This document shows, one piece after another, positions 8,410-18,597 of a stretch of 64,000 nucleotides of DNA. The stretch comes from Kutzneria sp. CA-103260. GTDB taxonomy: Bacteria > Actinomycetota > Actinomycetes > Mycobacteriales > Pseudonocardiaceae. The notes under the pieces were generated by a model that did not search any database, was not told the DNA's origin, and saw nothing but the letters and a program-made list of their open reading frames with translations. Both the position numbers and the translations under genes were made by a program. The DNA is taken from assembly GCF_018263855.1 (NCBI RefSeq), contig NZ_CP073318.1, forward strand, positions 1,240,001 to 1,304,000, given 5' to 3'. Within the stretch, counting starts at the first letter, position 1; each line of letters starts with the position of its first letter.

Positions 8410-9246
8410 TCAGCGCCAGAAGGCGGCAATCTCGGTGGCCAACGCGGCGCCCTGCCGCTGGGCGGCGGTGGCGGTCGGCGTGCGGACGGCCGGGTCCAGC
8501 GGGTTGGCGCCCATGGCGGCCAGCACCTCGGCGTCCGGCGTGACCACGAGCACGGTGGATCCCTGTGACCGCAACGACTCCACCTGGTCCTCGAGGTCCG
8601 TGACGCCCTCCATCGCCATGGCCTGCAACACCAGCACGACCTCGTGTCCGGCGGCCAGGTCGGCGTTCTCGGCGCTGCGCACCCCGCCGTCGACGTAGCG
8701 GGTGTCGCCGATGGTGACCGGGGGCCACACCGCGGGCACCGCGCAGCTGGCCGCCACCGCGTCCACCAGGCCCACGCCGCTGTCGCGGTCGAAAACCCTT
8801 TCCTCACCGGTGTTCGCGTCCACGGCGACGATCAGCACCCGCTGCCCGTCGGGCCAGGCGTCGACCGGCACCCGGGCCTCGATCACGGCGTGCCGGTCGG
8901 CCTCGCTGACCGTCTCGGCGAGCAGCGCGATGCGGCAGATCTGGCGACGCAGCGCGGCCCGGTCGGCCGGCGCCTGCTCCAGGCCGAACAGCTGGGCCAT
9001 CTTCTCCATGTCGATGTCGGCCGCGATCTCCGGCGCCTGCTTGGCCGGATCCACCTGCCGCGCCAGCAGTTCCGCCAGCGGCAGCCCGCTGGCCAGCTGC
9101 GCGGCCACCGCCGAGCCGGCCGAGGTGCCGACGACCAGGTCCGCGTCCCGTACTGTGACCCCAGCCTCGTCCAGCCCGGCCAGCAGCCCGATCTCCCAGG
9201 CGATGCCGGCCACACCGCCACCACCCAACACCAGTGCGTGTCCCAT
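8410..9246 (-). CDS. patatin-like phospholipase family protein
   Basis: This 278-residue protein has all patatin elements: the glycine-rich oxyanion loop VLGGGGVAGIAWE at the N-terminus, the nucleophile elbow VGTSAGSAV (Gly-x-Ser-x-Gly), and the catalytic Asp in YVDGGVRS. Ser and Asp form the dyad used for acyl-lipid hydrolysis. No signal peptide is seen. The stop is 82 bp from the start of the small gene downstream; upstream it is divergent from the FMN split-barrel gene with 87 bp between starts. The lipid substrate is unknown. Confidence 0.94.
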   Translation of the reverse strand: MGHALVLGGGGVAGIAWEIGLLAGLDEAGVTVRDADLVVGTSAGSAVAAQLASGLPLAELLARQVDPAKQAPEIAADIDMEKMAQLFGLEQAPADRAALRRQICRIALLAETVSEADRHAVIEARVPVDAWPDGQRVLIVAVDANTGEERVFDRDSGVGLVDAVAASCAVPAVWPPVTIGDTRYVDGGVRSAENADLAAGHEVVLVLQAMAMEGVTDLEDQVESLRSQGSTVLVVTPDAEVLAAMGANPLDPAVRTPTATAAQRQGAALATEIAAFWR

Positions 9247-9333
9247 TGTCGGATCATCCCAGGGTCGAAGGTCCCGGCCGAACGGGCCTCTTGTCGCTGT
9301 CGCCGTGGCCGGTTCCGGTCGACGCTGGGCCCC

Positions 9334-9756
9334 ATGAGTCTCGATCAGTCCGCCACCGGGACCGACTCGACCGGGCTCGCCGTGTTGGACGACGCGGAGT
9401 GCCTGCGGCTGCTGGCCACGGTACCGCTGGGCCGGATCGCGGTCAGCGACCGGGCCCTGCCGTCGGTGCTGCCGGTGTACTTCCTGTTGCTGGGCCGGGC
9501 CGTGCTGCTGCGGGTGTCCGGCGCCGGCCGGCTGGCCGCGGCGACGCGGGCCACGGTCGTGGCGTTCGAGGCGGACGAGATGGGGCCGACGGGCGGCTGG
9601 AGCGTGCTGGGCATCGGACGCACCCGGCCGGTGCGTCCGGACGAGCGCGCTGCGGCGGGTGGCCTGCGACGGTGGGGCGTCGGCGAGCACGACCGGTTCG
9701 TGGCGGTCGGGCTGGAGATGCTCACCGGACGCCGGCTGCGCCCGCCGACAGGGTGA
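9334..9756 (+). CDS. pyridoxamine 5'-phosphate oxidase-like FMN-binding protein
   Basis: A 140-residue protein with the split-barrel pattern of small PNPOx-like proteins: LDDAECLRLLATVPLGRIAV at the N-terminus, LPSVLPVYFLLLG in the second strand, and a late GWSVLGIGRTRPV strand. This type, common in actinobacteria and near DosR-regulon genes, binds FMN or F420 and often lacks a known substrate. It is followed after 84 bp by the DevS-like kinase on the same strand, so a shared redox role is possible. The ATG at 9334 starts the conserved part. Confidence 0.85.
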   Translation: MSLDQSATGTDSTGLAVLDDAECLRLLATVPLGRIAVSDRALPSVLPVYFLLLGRAVLLRVSGAGRLAAATRATVVAFEADEMGPTGGWSVLGIGRTRPVRPDERAAAGGLRRWGVGEHDRFVAVGLEMLTGRRLRPPTG

Positions 9757-12119
<2,363 letters not shown>

Positions 12120-12206
12120 CCCTAGTCAGCGGCCCGCGAACCGTGGCAGTGTCCAAGGTCCTTCGCGGAAGAAGTGAACAAGACGTGGCCTGGAGGCGTC
12201 TTCACG

Positions 12207-12226
12207 TTCGGGAGTGATCTCAGGCA
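12207..12226 (+). promoter_or_regulatory. candidate DevR/DosR box
   Basis: The left half TTCGGGA is a perfect match to the DosR box TTSGGGACTWWAGTCCCSAA; over all 20 positions I count 13 matches, with a weak right half. It lies about 25 bp upstream of the start of the Acg-like gene, in the divergent region shared with the DevR-like gene. Assigned by eye and by context. Confidence 0.4.
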
Positions 12227-12251
12227 GACCGGCGACGTTCGGAGGACCGTT

Positions 12252-13172
12252 GTGCTGACCCGGCGCAATTCCGGTGACCAGTGGACCAAGTTCGAGGCGA
12301 CCACGCTGCTCAACGCCATTCGGCACGCGCCCGTGCTACACCCCGAGCGGCCCTACGTGCTCCAGCTGGGCGAGCGGGCCGCGTCCCTGTTCGAGCTGGG
12401 CCCGGGCACGCGTTACGAGCGCGCCGGCGTGAACCGGCTGCTCTACTGCGGCACCGCCCTGGCCAACCTGTTCCTGGCCATGCGGGTGCTGGGCTGGCGC
12501 TCGACCATCGAACTGGCCGGCGACGGCACGGCCCCGGACCTGGTGGCCACCGTGAAGGCGGTCTCCCCGGCGCCGGCCACCGACCGCGAGACGCTGCTGC
12601 ACCGCCAGATCGAGCGGATGCCGCCGTACTGGGCCGAGCCGGCGGAGTGGGTGCCCGACCTGGCGGCGGTGGCCAAGCTGGTCGCCTCCAACTGGTGCCC
12701 CGGCACCGAGTTGCGGCTGCTCAGTGACCGGGCCGCGGCCATGGAGACCGCTCGCCTGGTGTTGCACGCCGGCAGACGGATGGACGGCGACCGCTGGTGC
12801 GCCGACGAGCTCGCCCCGTGGCTGGAGCCGCAGCAGACCACGCCGGTGGCGCAGGTGACGGCCCAGCTCGGGCCGCTGGCGACGATGTCGGCCGAGCCGT
12901 ACGCCGACGCCGTGTGCTCGATCGCCGCGCGGCTGGTGGCCGACCCGGTGCTGGTCGTCACGACCAGCGGCGACACCCCGCGCGACCACATACTGGCCGG
13001 GGCGGCGATCCAGAACGCCCGGCTGGCCGCGTCGGCATTCGGGCTGGCGGTCCGGCCGGTGACCCGGCTGATCAAGCTGGACGAGGTGCGCGAGGGTCTG
13101 TCCCGCCAGCTCGGCCGGGGTGCGCACCCGCACGCGCTGCTGCGGATCGGGGGCCTGCCGACCACCGTGTGA
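12252..13172 (+). CDS. Acg-family FMN-binding nitroreductase-like protein
   Basis: The 306-residue product resembles the Acg/Rv3131 group of nitroreductase-fold proteins in the mycobacterial DosR regulon: LLNAIRHAPVLHPERPYVLQ at the N-terminus, two repeated half-domains, RLLYCGTALANLFLAMRVLGW in the middle and VVTTSGDTPRDHILAGAAIQ near the end. Acg binds FMN but has no active site for substrate reduction and may store flavin. I choose GTG at 12252 because GGAGGA lies just upstream; a GTG at 12174 would add 26 poorly conserved residues. Its place beside the DevR-like gene with a candidate DosR box supports hypoxia control. Family assignment is good, the biochemical role unclear. Confidence 0.82.
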   Translation: MLTRRNSGDQWTKFEATTLLNAIRHAPVLHPERPYVLQLGERAASLFELGPGTRYERAGVNRLLYCGTALANLFLAMRVLGWRSTIELAGDGTAPDLVATVKAVSPAPATDRETLLHRQIERMPPYWAEPAEWVPDLAAVAKLVASNWCPGTELRLLSDRAAAMETARLVLHAGRRMDGDRWCADELAPWLEPQQTTPVAQVTAQLGPLATMSAEPYADAVCSIAARLVADPVLVVTTSGDTPRDHILAGAAIQNARLAASAFGLAVRPVTRLIKLDEVREGLSRQLGRGAHPHALLRIGGLPTTV

Positions 13173-13181
13173 GAAGGTTTT

Positions 13182-13206
13182 CTAGCCGGCCCGGATCACC
13201 GGCTAG
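13182..13206 (+). terminator. 8-bp hairpin between Acg-like and MFS genes
   Basis: Arms CTAGCCGG (13182-13189) and CCGGCTAG (13199-13206) flank a 9-nt loop, ten bases past the stop at 13172. The hairpin occupies most of the 44-bp gap to the MFS start, so it may act as a terminator or attenuator between the two genes. Confidence 0.5.
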
Positions 13207-13216
13207 GTTGCTGGTC

Positions 13217-14602
13217 GTGAGCAGTCGACTGGTCGCGGTCATCGTCGCGGGTTCGTTCTTCATGGAGCTGCTGGACGGCACCGTGATCAGCACGGCGCTG
13301 CCGGGCATCGCCGGCTCGTTCCATGTCGGCGCGGTCGACGCCGGCCTCGGCGTCACGGCGTATCTGCTGACCGTGGCGGTGATGATCCCGCTGAGCGGCT
13401 GGCTGTCGGAGCGGTTCGGGGCGCGGCCGGTGTTCTGCGTGGCGATCGTCCTGTTCACGCTGGCCTCGGTGCTGTGCGCCGCCTCCCAGACCCTGTTGGA
13501 GTTCGTGCTGGCCCGGGTGCTGCAAGGGGTCGGCGGGGCGATGATGGTGCCGGTGGGGCGGACCGTCGTGCTGCGAGGCGCCGCGAAGGCGGACTTGATG
13601 GCGGCCACGGCCATCATCACCTGGCCCGGCCTGATCGCCCCGGTGCTCGGCCCGCCGGTCGGCGGTGTGATCACCACCTACGCCTCATGGCGCTGGATCT
13701 TCCTGATCAACGTGCCGCTCGGCGCGATCGCCCTGGTGGCGGCACTGCTCGTGGTGCCGGCCTCGCAGCGGCAGCGGCGGCCGTTCGACGGGCTCGGGTT
13801 CGCGCTGAGCGCGGTGGCCATCGCCTGCCTGGTGTACGGCCTCGACCAGGCCGGCGGCGGGTCGAACTGGCTGCTCACCGTGGGTCTGCTGGTCATCGGC
13901 CTGGCCGTCGGCGTGGTGGCCGTCCGGCACGCGCTCCGGCATCCGACACCCTTGTTGGACCTGTCGCCGCTGCGGATCCGCACGTACGCCGCGACCTCGG
14001 CCGAGGGCTCGCTGCTGCGGCTGGCCATCAACATGGTGCCGTTCCTGCTGCCGCTGCTGTTCCAGGTCGGCTTCGGGCTCAGCGCCGTGACCTCCGGCCT
14101 GCTGGTGCTGACCGTGTTCGCCGGCAACCTGGTGATGAAGACGATCACCACCCCGACCGTGCGACGGTTCGGCTTCCGGCGGGTGCTCGTCGGCAACGGC
14201 CTGCTGGTCGCCTTGTCGCTGGCGGCCTGCGCCCTCTTCGGGCCCTCGACGCCGTACTGGCTGATCTCGGTGGTGTGCTTCCTCGGCGGCGCGTTCCGGT
14301 CGCTGGAGTTCACCGGCATCAACACCCTGGCCTTCGCCGACGTCCCCGCCTCGGCCATGAGCGCCGCCAGCACCGTGAACGCCACCATCACCCAGCTCGC
14401 CACCGGCATGGGCGTCGCCATCGCGGCGACCGTCGTGCACGTCGCCGCCGGCGGGAGAGTGCCCACGGTGCTGGACTTCCGTATCGCCTTCCTGGTCGGC
14501 GCGGCGATCGCCCTGGTCGGCACCCTGCTCTTCCTCCGCCTCTCGCCCACCGCCGGCTCCGTCGTCAGCGCCGGCCGCCCCCGAACCCCCGCCCGCCCCT
14601 AA
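13217..14602 (+). CDS. MFS drug/H+ antiporter, DHA2 (EmrB/QacA) family
   Basis: The 461-residue protein is an integral membrane exporter: FFMELLDGTVISTALPGI is motif D1 of DHA transporters, PLSGWLSERFGARPVF is motif A in loop 2-3, and VLARVLQGVGGAMMVPVGR is motif B. The spacing of hydrophobic segments fits about 13-14 helices. Start GTG at 13217 places the first helix at the normal distance; TTG at 13208 would add three residues. It is 156 bp upstream of a TetR gene in the same direction; TetR may also act on it, but the visible operators lie in front of tetR. The exported compound is unknown. Confidence 0.93.
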   Translation: MSSRLVAVIVAGSFFMELLDGTVISTALPGIAGSFHVGAVDAGLGVTAYLLTVAVMIPLSGWLSERFGARPVFCVAIVLFTLASVLCAASQTLLEFVLARVLQGVGGAMMVPVGRTVVLRGAAKADLMAATAIITWPGLIAPVLGPPVGGVITTYASWRWIFLINVPLGAIALVAALLVVPASQRQRRPFDGLGFALSAVAIACLVYGLDQAGGGSNWLLTVGLLVIGLAVGVVAVRHALRHPTPLLDLSPLRIRTYAATSAEGSLLRLAINMVPFLLPLLFQVGFGLSAVTSGLLVLTVFAGNLVMKTITTPTVRRFGFRRVLVGNGLLVALSLAACALFGPSTPYWLISVVCFLGGAFRSLEFTGINTLAFADVPASAMSAASTVNATITQLATGMGVAIAATVVHVAAGGRVPTVLDFRIAFLVGAAIALVGTLLFLRLSPTAGSVVSAGRPRTPARP

Positions 14603-14619
14603 CGCTCCCGCCTTTTTTG

Positions 14620-14640
14620 CCACATGTGGTCCACATGTGG
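14620..14640 (+). repeat. tandem copies of a perfect 10-bp palindrome
   Basis: CCACATGTGG occurs at 14620-14629 and again at 14631-14640, each self-complementary, after the T6 run that follows the MFS stop. The pair can fold as one hairpin on either strand. It may be part of a terminator for the MFS gene or a regulator site. Confidence 0.55.
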
Positions 14641-14681
14641 CTGTGGAAGTCGACTGTGGCGCACATATGGCGTTTGCTTTC

Positions 14682-14741
14682 GGGAAGATTGCCAGAGTGG
14701 TAAGATTGCGTTTGTGGAAATCTTGCCGAGTTGGCAAGATT
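14682..14741 (+). promoter_or_regulatory. probable TetR operators upstream of the regulator gene
   Basis: A perfect inverted repeat, arms AATCTTGCC (14719-14727) and GGCAAGATT (14733-14741) with a 5-nt centre, ends 18 bp before the TetR start at 14759. A degenerate copy, TTGCC-AGAGT-GGTAA, is centred at 14696, 34 bp (about three turns) upstream. The size and position fit a TetR dimer site controlling its own operon. Confidence 0.65.
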
Positions 14742-14758
14742 GGGGGTACTGTTGCGTC

Positions 14759-15367
14759 ATGACGGGGTTGCGGGAACGGAAGAAGCGTGAGACGCGGTTG
14801 GCCCTGAGCCGGGCGACGATCGGGCTGATCGTCGAGCGGGGCTGGGACGAGGTCGCGGTGGAGGACATCGCGGCGGCGGCCAACGTCTCCGAGCGGACCT
14901 TCCGCAACTACTTCAGCAGCAAGGCGGAGGCGGTCGCGGCCAGCCACCTGGAGCGGGCGCTGGTCGTCGCCGACGAGCTGCGCACCCGGCCGGCGACCGA
15001 GCCGCTGTGGCCGGCGGTGGTCGACGCGGCCCGGAAGAGCCTGAGCGGGGCCCCGGATTCGCCCCGCGACGAGGGGCACATGGAGCGGGTCAAGCTGGTG
15101 CTGGCCCACCCGTCGCTGCACGCCGAACTGCTGCGGGCTGACGACATCGCCAAGGACGAGCTGGCGGCGGCCATCGCCGACCGGGTCGGCCTGGACGCCG
15201 AGCGGGACCTGTTCCCGCAGCTGGCGGCGTCGGTGGCGACCGCGGCGATCGCCACCGCCATGCGGCACTGGATGGTCAACGACCCGAACGGGTCGGTCAT
15301 CGAGGCGCTGGAACGAGCTTTCACGGAAATCGGCCGGGGACTTCCCGTGCCGGAGGGGGAGTCATGA
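14759..15367 (+). CDS. TetR/AcrR family transcriptional regulator
   Basis: The 202-residue protein starts with a TetR helix-turn-helix: RERKKRETRLALSRATIGLI, VEDIAAAANVSERTFRNYFS and SKAEAVAASHLERAL. The C-terminal ligand domain is helical and family-typical in length. The ATG at 14759 lies in GTCATGACG just behind a perfect inverted repeat that is likely its operator. Its stop overlaps the ATG of the FAD monooxygenase (ATGA), so the two are co-transcribed and probably translationally coupled; the likely job is to derepress the monooxygenase when its substrate or a related compound is present. Confidence 0.93.
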   Translation: MTGLRERKKRETRLALSRATIGLIVERGWDEVAVEDIAAAANVSERTFRNYFSSKAEAVAASHLERALVVADELRTRPATEPLWPAVVDAARKSLSGAPDSPRDEGHMERVKLVLAHPSLHAELLRADDIAKDELAAAIADRVGLDAERDLFPQLAASVATAAIATAMRHWMVNDPNGSVIEALERAFTEIGRGLPVPEGES

Positions 15368-16887
15368 ACGTTGTCATCTCGGGCGGCGGCCCCAACGGGT
15401 TGATGCTGGCCTGCGAACTGGCCCTGGCCGGGCAGCGGCCGGTGGTGCTGGAGCGGCTGCCGGAGCCGAGCGTCGAGCCCAAGGCCAACGGACTGGTCGG
15501 CGAGGTGGTCCGGCTGGTCGACCACCGCGGCCTGTACGAGGCGCTGGCCGCCCGGCCCGGCCCGCCGCAGCCGAACAGCGGCTTCTTTCCTTACGCGGGC
15601 ATGTATCTGAACCTGGGGCTGCTCGACCGGAGCCCGCTGCACGTGCTGCCGGTGCCGCAGCGGAAGATCGTCAACGTCCTGACCGAACGGGCGTTGGCCC
15701 TCGGGGTGGAGATCCGCGCCGGCCATGAGCTCGTCGGCCTGAGCCAGGACGACGACGGCGTCACCGTGCGGGTCGACGGACCCGACGGCCGCTACGAACT
15801 GCGGACCCAGTATCTGGTCGGCGCGGACGGCGCCCGCAGCGCGGTGCGCAAGCTGTGCGGGATCGATTTCCCCGGCGTCACCTACGACCGGACGACTCTG
15901 CGCATGGCGCACGCGATTGTGCCGCCGGACTGGATTGACCCGGCCACACGAGGACTGAAAATACCCGGCCACGGCATCGCGTTGCCGTTCATCGGCATTC
16001 GCACCGAGCAGGGCAATTTCTCCTATGCGCCACTGCCGGATCACCCGCCGACCATCGCCACCACCGAGTGGGACCAGCCGGAAAGCGACGAACCCCTGAC
16101 CATGGACGAGATGCGGGCCAGTGTGCGCCGGGTGCTCGGCGTGGACCTGCCGCTCGGCGAGCCCACCGGCGACGGGCCGCACCTGCTCAACCGCCTGGCC
16201 AAGGGCAACACCCGGATCGCCGAGCGGTTCCGCGACGGCCGGGTGTTCCTGCTCGGCGACGCCGCGCACATCTACTCGGCCGGTGGCGGCGGCCTGAACC
16301 TCGGCATGCAGGACGCCGCCAACCTCGGCTGGAAACTCGCCGCCGCCATCGCGGGAACTGCCCCGGACGGCCTGCTCGACACGTACGACCGTGAGCGGCG
16401 CATCGCCGCCGAGCGGCTGGTCGTCCACGCGTCGGCGACCGCCGCGATGGTCGCGCCCGGCAGCGACGTCACCGCGCTGCGCACGTTGTTCGGTGAGATG
16501 CTGGCCGACCCGTCCGCGGTGAAGCGGGTTGCGGAACTGATGGCTGGTACGGACATTCGGTACGACATGGGCATCGCCGACGCGCATCCGCTGGTCGGCC
16601 GGTTCGCGCCGCCGATGGACCTGGTGACGCCGGACGGCCCGGTCCGCCTGGCCGAACTGGCCCGCACCGCCCGCCCGCTGCTGCTCGATTTCACCGGCAC
16701 GCTGGGGCGGTTCCAGGGCCCGGTGGACGTGATCACCGCCGAGCCGGTGGACGGCCTGCCGGCCGCGATGCTGATCAGGCCGGACACCTACGTGGCCTGG
16801 GCGTCGGACGAACCCAGCGCCGAGGGATTGGCCGACACGCTGGAGCGCTGGTTCGGTTCTCGGACAGTGGCCGTGAACCAGCTCTGA
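15364..16887 (+). CDS. FAD-dependent aromatic monooxygenase (PheA/TfdB, Rox-like class)
   Basis: A 507-residue class A flavoprotein hydroxylase. The FAD-binding GxGxxG is ISGGGPNGLMLACEL at the N-terminus, the DG motif is YLVGADGARSAVRK, and the GD motif is VFLLGDAAHIYSAGGGGLNL. A thioredoxin-like C-terminal domain is suggested by the length after residue 400. Family members hydroxylate phenols and polyketides or inactivate antibiotics such as rifamycins and tetracyclines with NAD(P)H and O2. Coupling to a TetR gene with its own operator suggests inducible detoxification; a biosynthetic role is possible. Its last 100 bases overlap the convergent methyltransferase gene. Confidence 0.93.
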   Translation: MNVVISGGGPNGLMLACELALAGQRPVVLERLPEPSVEPKANGLVGEVVRLVDHRGLYEALAARPGPPQPNSGFFPYAGMYLNLGLLDRSPLHVLPVPQRKIVNVLTERALALGVEIRAGHELVGLSQDDDGVTVRVDGPDGRYELRTQYLVGADGARSAVRKLCGIDFPGVTYDRTTLRMAHAIVPPDWIDPATRGLKIPGHGIALPFIGIRTEQGNFSYAPLPDHPPTIATTEWDQPESDEPLTMDEMRASVRRVLGVDLPLGEPTGDGPHLLNRLAKGNTRIAERFRDGRVFLLGDAAHIYSAGGGGLNLGMQDAANLGWKLAAAIAGTAPDGLLDTYDRERRIAAERLVVHASATAAMVAPGSDVTALRTLFGEMLADPSAVKRVAELMAGTDIRYDMGIADAHPLVGRFAPPMDLVTPDGPVRLAELARTARPLLLDFTGTLGRFQGPVDVITAEPVDGLPAAMLIRPDTYVAWASDEPSAEGLADTLERWFGSRTVAVNQL

Positions 16888-17495
16888 TCCTCGGTCAGCC
16901 ACCGCTCCAGCCGCAACCCGACGGCGGCCAGTTCCTCTTCGACGTCCGATGTGGACAGTCGAAGCGCGGTGAAGGCGTGCTCCCAGTGCTGGTCCGCGGT
17001 GTCGTACTGGGCCGTCGCGGAGAGGAGATCGCCGTCGCGGACGATGTCCTTGGTGGTGACGGTGACCGGTCCGATTTGGCGGGTGCCGGCGTCCATGGTG
17101 TCGAACCAGGCCGGCGGGGTCCACTGCACGATCACCGGGCCGTCGGCATGATAAGCCGCCGTGGCCAGGAATGCCCGCCGTAGCGCCGTTTCGGGCGTGT
17201 TGAGCAGATTGCTGGCCAGCAGGACGGCGTCGAAGCGGCGACCCAGTCGCAGCGTCTCGATGTCGGCCAGCACCGTCTCGGCATTCCGGACATGGGCCAG
17301 CATCTCGGCCGAGTTGTCCACCCCGGTGACCGGATGTCCCAGCGCCGCAAGCGGTAACGCGATCCGGCCGGCGCCCGTGCCGAGGTCCAGCACGGTCGCG
17401 CCGGCCGGGATCGCCTGGTGGATCACCTCGGGCTCGCCGGCCGGCGGTAGCAGCGCGTAGAGCTCGACCGTGCAGCCGTCACGAGTTGTCGTCAT
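16788..17495 (-). CDS. class I SAM-dependent methyltransferase
   Basis: The 235-residue protein has the Rossmann motif I VLDLGTGAGRIALPLAALGH, followed by the acidic ribose-binding Asp in VTGVDNSAEMLAHV, motif II ADIETLRLGRRFDAVLLASN and a C-terminal beta region. The methyl acceptor is unknown. The last 33 codons, including the Ser-rich tail after REPNQRSS, are antisense to the end of the monooxygenase gene, so the extra tail may have arisen by loss of an earlier stop. No operon partner on this strand. Confidence 0.88.
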   Translation of the reverse strand: MTTTRDGCTVELYALLPPAGEPEVIHQAIPAGATVLDLGTGAGRIALPLAALGHPVTGVDNSAEMLAHVRNAETVLADIETLRLGRRFDAVLLASNLLNTPETALRRAFLATAAYHADGPVIVQWTPPAWFDTMDAGTRQIGPVTVTTKDIVRDGDLLSATAQYDTADQHWEHAFTALRLSTSDVEEELAAVGLRLERWLTEDQSWFTATVREPNQRSSVSANPSALGSSDAQAT

Positions 17496-17568
17496 GTCAA
17501 CCCCTTGTTAATACGTGAACATCCATTGTGGAACGGCGGATCGGCGGCGTCGACCCTTGACACCGCGA

Positions 17569-17584
17569 GTGGTCTAGTCCACCG
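17569..17584 (+). promoter_or_regulatory. DasR-responsive element (dre) upstream of chitinase
   Basis: AGTGGTCTAGTCCACC at 17569-17584 matches the streptomycete DasR operator consensus around TGGTCTAGACCA, with one mismatch in the core. A TTGACA hexamer at 17558-17563 directly precedes it. DasR is the GlcNAc-responsive GntR repressor of chitinase genes, so the site predicts induction by chitin breakdown products. No dasR gene lies in the window. Confidence 0.75.
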
Positions 17585-17622
17585 TGACAGGTCCCTGCCC
17601 GGACCCGAGGATGTGACCCTGC

Positions 17623-18597
17623 ATGAAGCGAATCACCACGGCGCTGGCCGTGTCCGCCTTGGCCGCCCTGGCCTGCGCCGCGCCGGCCCAGGCCGCGCCG
17701 CACGCCTTTCCCGGCAAGTTCTTCGCGCCGTACGTGGACACCGGCCTGAGCAACGTCACCCTGACCCAGGTGGCCAGCAGCTACGGCACCAAGTACTTCA
17801 CGCTGGCCTTCGTTGACGGCGCCGGCTGCAAGTGGTCGATGCCGAACAGCTCCGGCTGGCAGCAGCAGGTCAGCGACCTGCGCGCGGCCGGCGGCGACGT
17901 GATCATCTCGTTCGGCGGCTGGACCTCCGACAACGGCGGCACCGACCTCGGCACGACCTGCTCGTCGCCGGAGGCCGCGGCCGCGCAGATCGAGGACGTG
18001 GTGACCACGTTCAACGCGCCGCGCCTGGACTTCGACATCGAGTCGACGGCGATCACCAACGCCACCGACGTGGACCGCACCACCAAGGCCTTGGCCCAGG
18101 TGCGCAGCTGGGCCAGCAGCAGCGGCCGCAGCCTGGCCCTGGACTACACCATCCCCACGTTGCCGACCGGCCTCACCGGCGACGGCACGAAGCTGCTGTC
18201 CACCGGCAAGGCCAACGGGTTCACGCCGGACGTGGTGAACGTGATGTCCATGGACTACGGCACTTCCGGCACCGAGATGGGCGACGCGTCCAACTCGGCC
18301 CTGGACGCGGCGGCCGGTCAGGTCGCCTCGGCGTTCGGCAAGTCCAGCGCCGACGCGTTCGCGATGATGGGCAACACGCCCATGATCGGGCAGAACGACA
18401 GTGCTGGCGAGGTGTTCTCGGTGGCCGACGCGGCCAGTGTGGTGTCGCACGCGCAGTCGAAGGGCGCCACGCTGCTGTCGTTCTGGGCCGAAGGCCGGGA
18501 CAACGGCGGCTGCGCCGGCAGCACCACGGCCTCGTCCACGTGCAGCGGCGTGAGCCAGGGCGACGGCGACTTCACCAAGGCGTTCCAGCAGTTCTAA
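17623..18597 (+). CDS. secreted GH18 chitinase
   Basis: A 324-residue precursor with a Sec signal peptide (MKRITTALAVSALAALACAA, cleavage near PAQA-APH). The GH18 barrel is seen from VIISFGGWTSDNG (the SxGG strand) and the catalytic strand RLDFDIE, with Asp136, Asp138 and the proton donor Glu140; the first Asp of the full DxxDxDxE motif is replaced by Pro-Arg spacing. Later strands include VVNVMSMDYG and LLSFWAEGRDN. No chitin-binding domain is present. The dre site upstream indicates DasR control. It would hydrolyse chitin outside the cell; an endochitosanase or other GH18 activity cannot be excluded. Confidence 0.9.
   Translation: MKRITTALAVSALAALACAAPAQAAPHAFPGKFFAPYVDTGLSNVTLTQVASSYGTKYFTLAFVDGAGCKWSMPNSSGWQQQVSDLRAAGGDVIISFGGWTSDNGGTDLGTTCSSPEAAAAQIEDVVTTFNAPRLDFDIESTAITNATDVDRTTKALAQVRSWASSSGRSLALDYTIPTLPTGLTGDGTKLLSTGKANGFTPDVVNVMSMDYGTSGTEMGDASNSALDAAAGQVASAFGKSSADAFAMMGNTPMIGQNDSAGEVFSVADAASVVSHAQSKGATLLSFWAEGRDNGGCAGSTTASSTCSGVSQGDGDFTKAFQQF

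Noticed and set aside
9247..9333. tRNA-like fold in the patatin/FMN-protein divergent gap
   Set aside because: No acceptor stem or TTCRA loop can be formed; no tRNA was found anywhere in the window.
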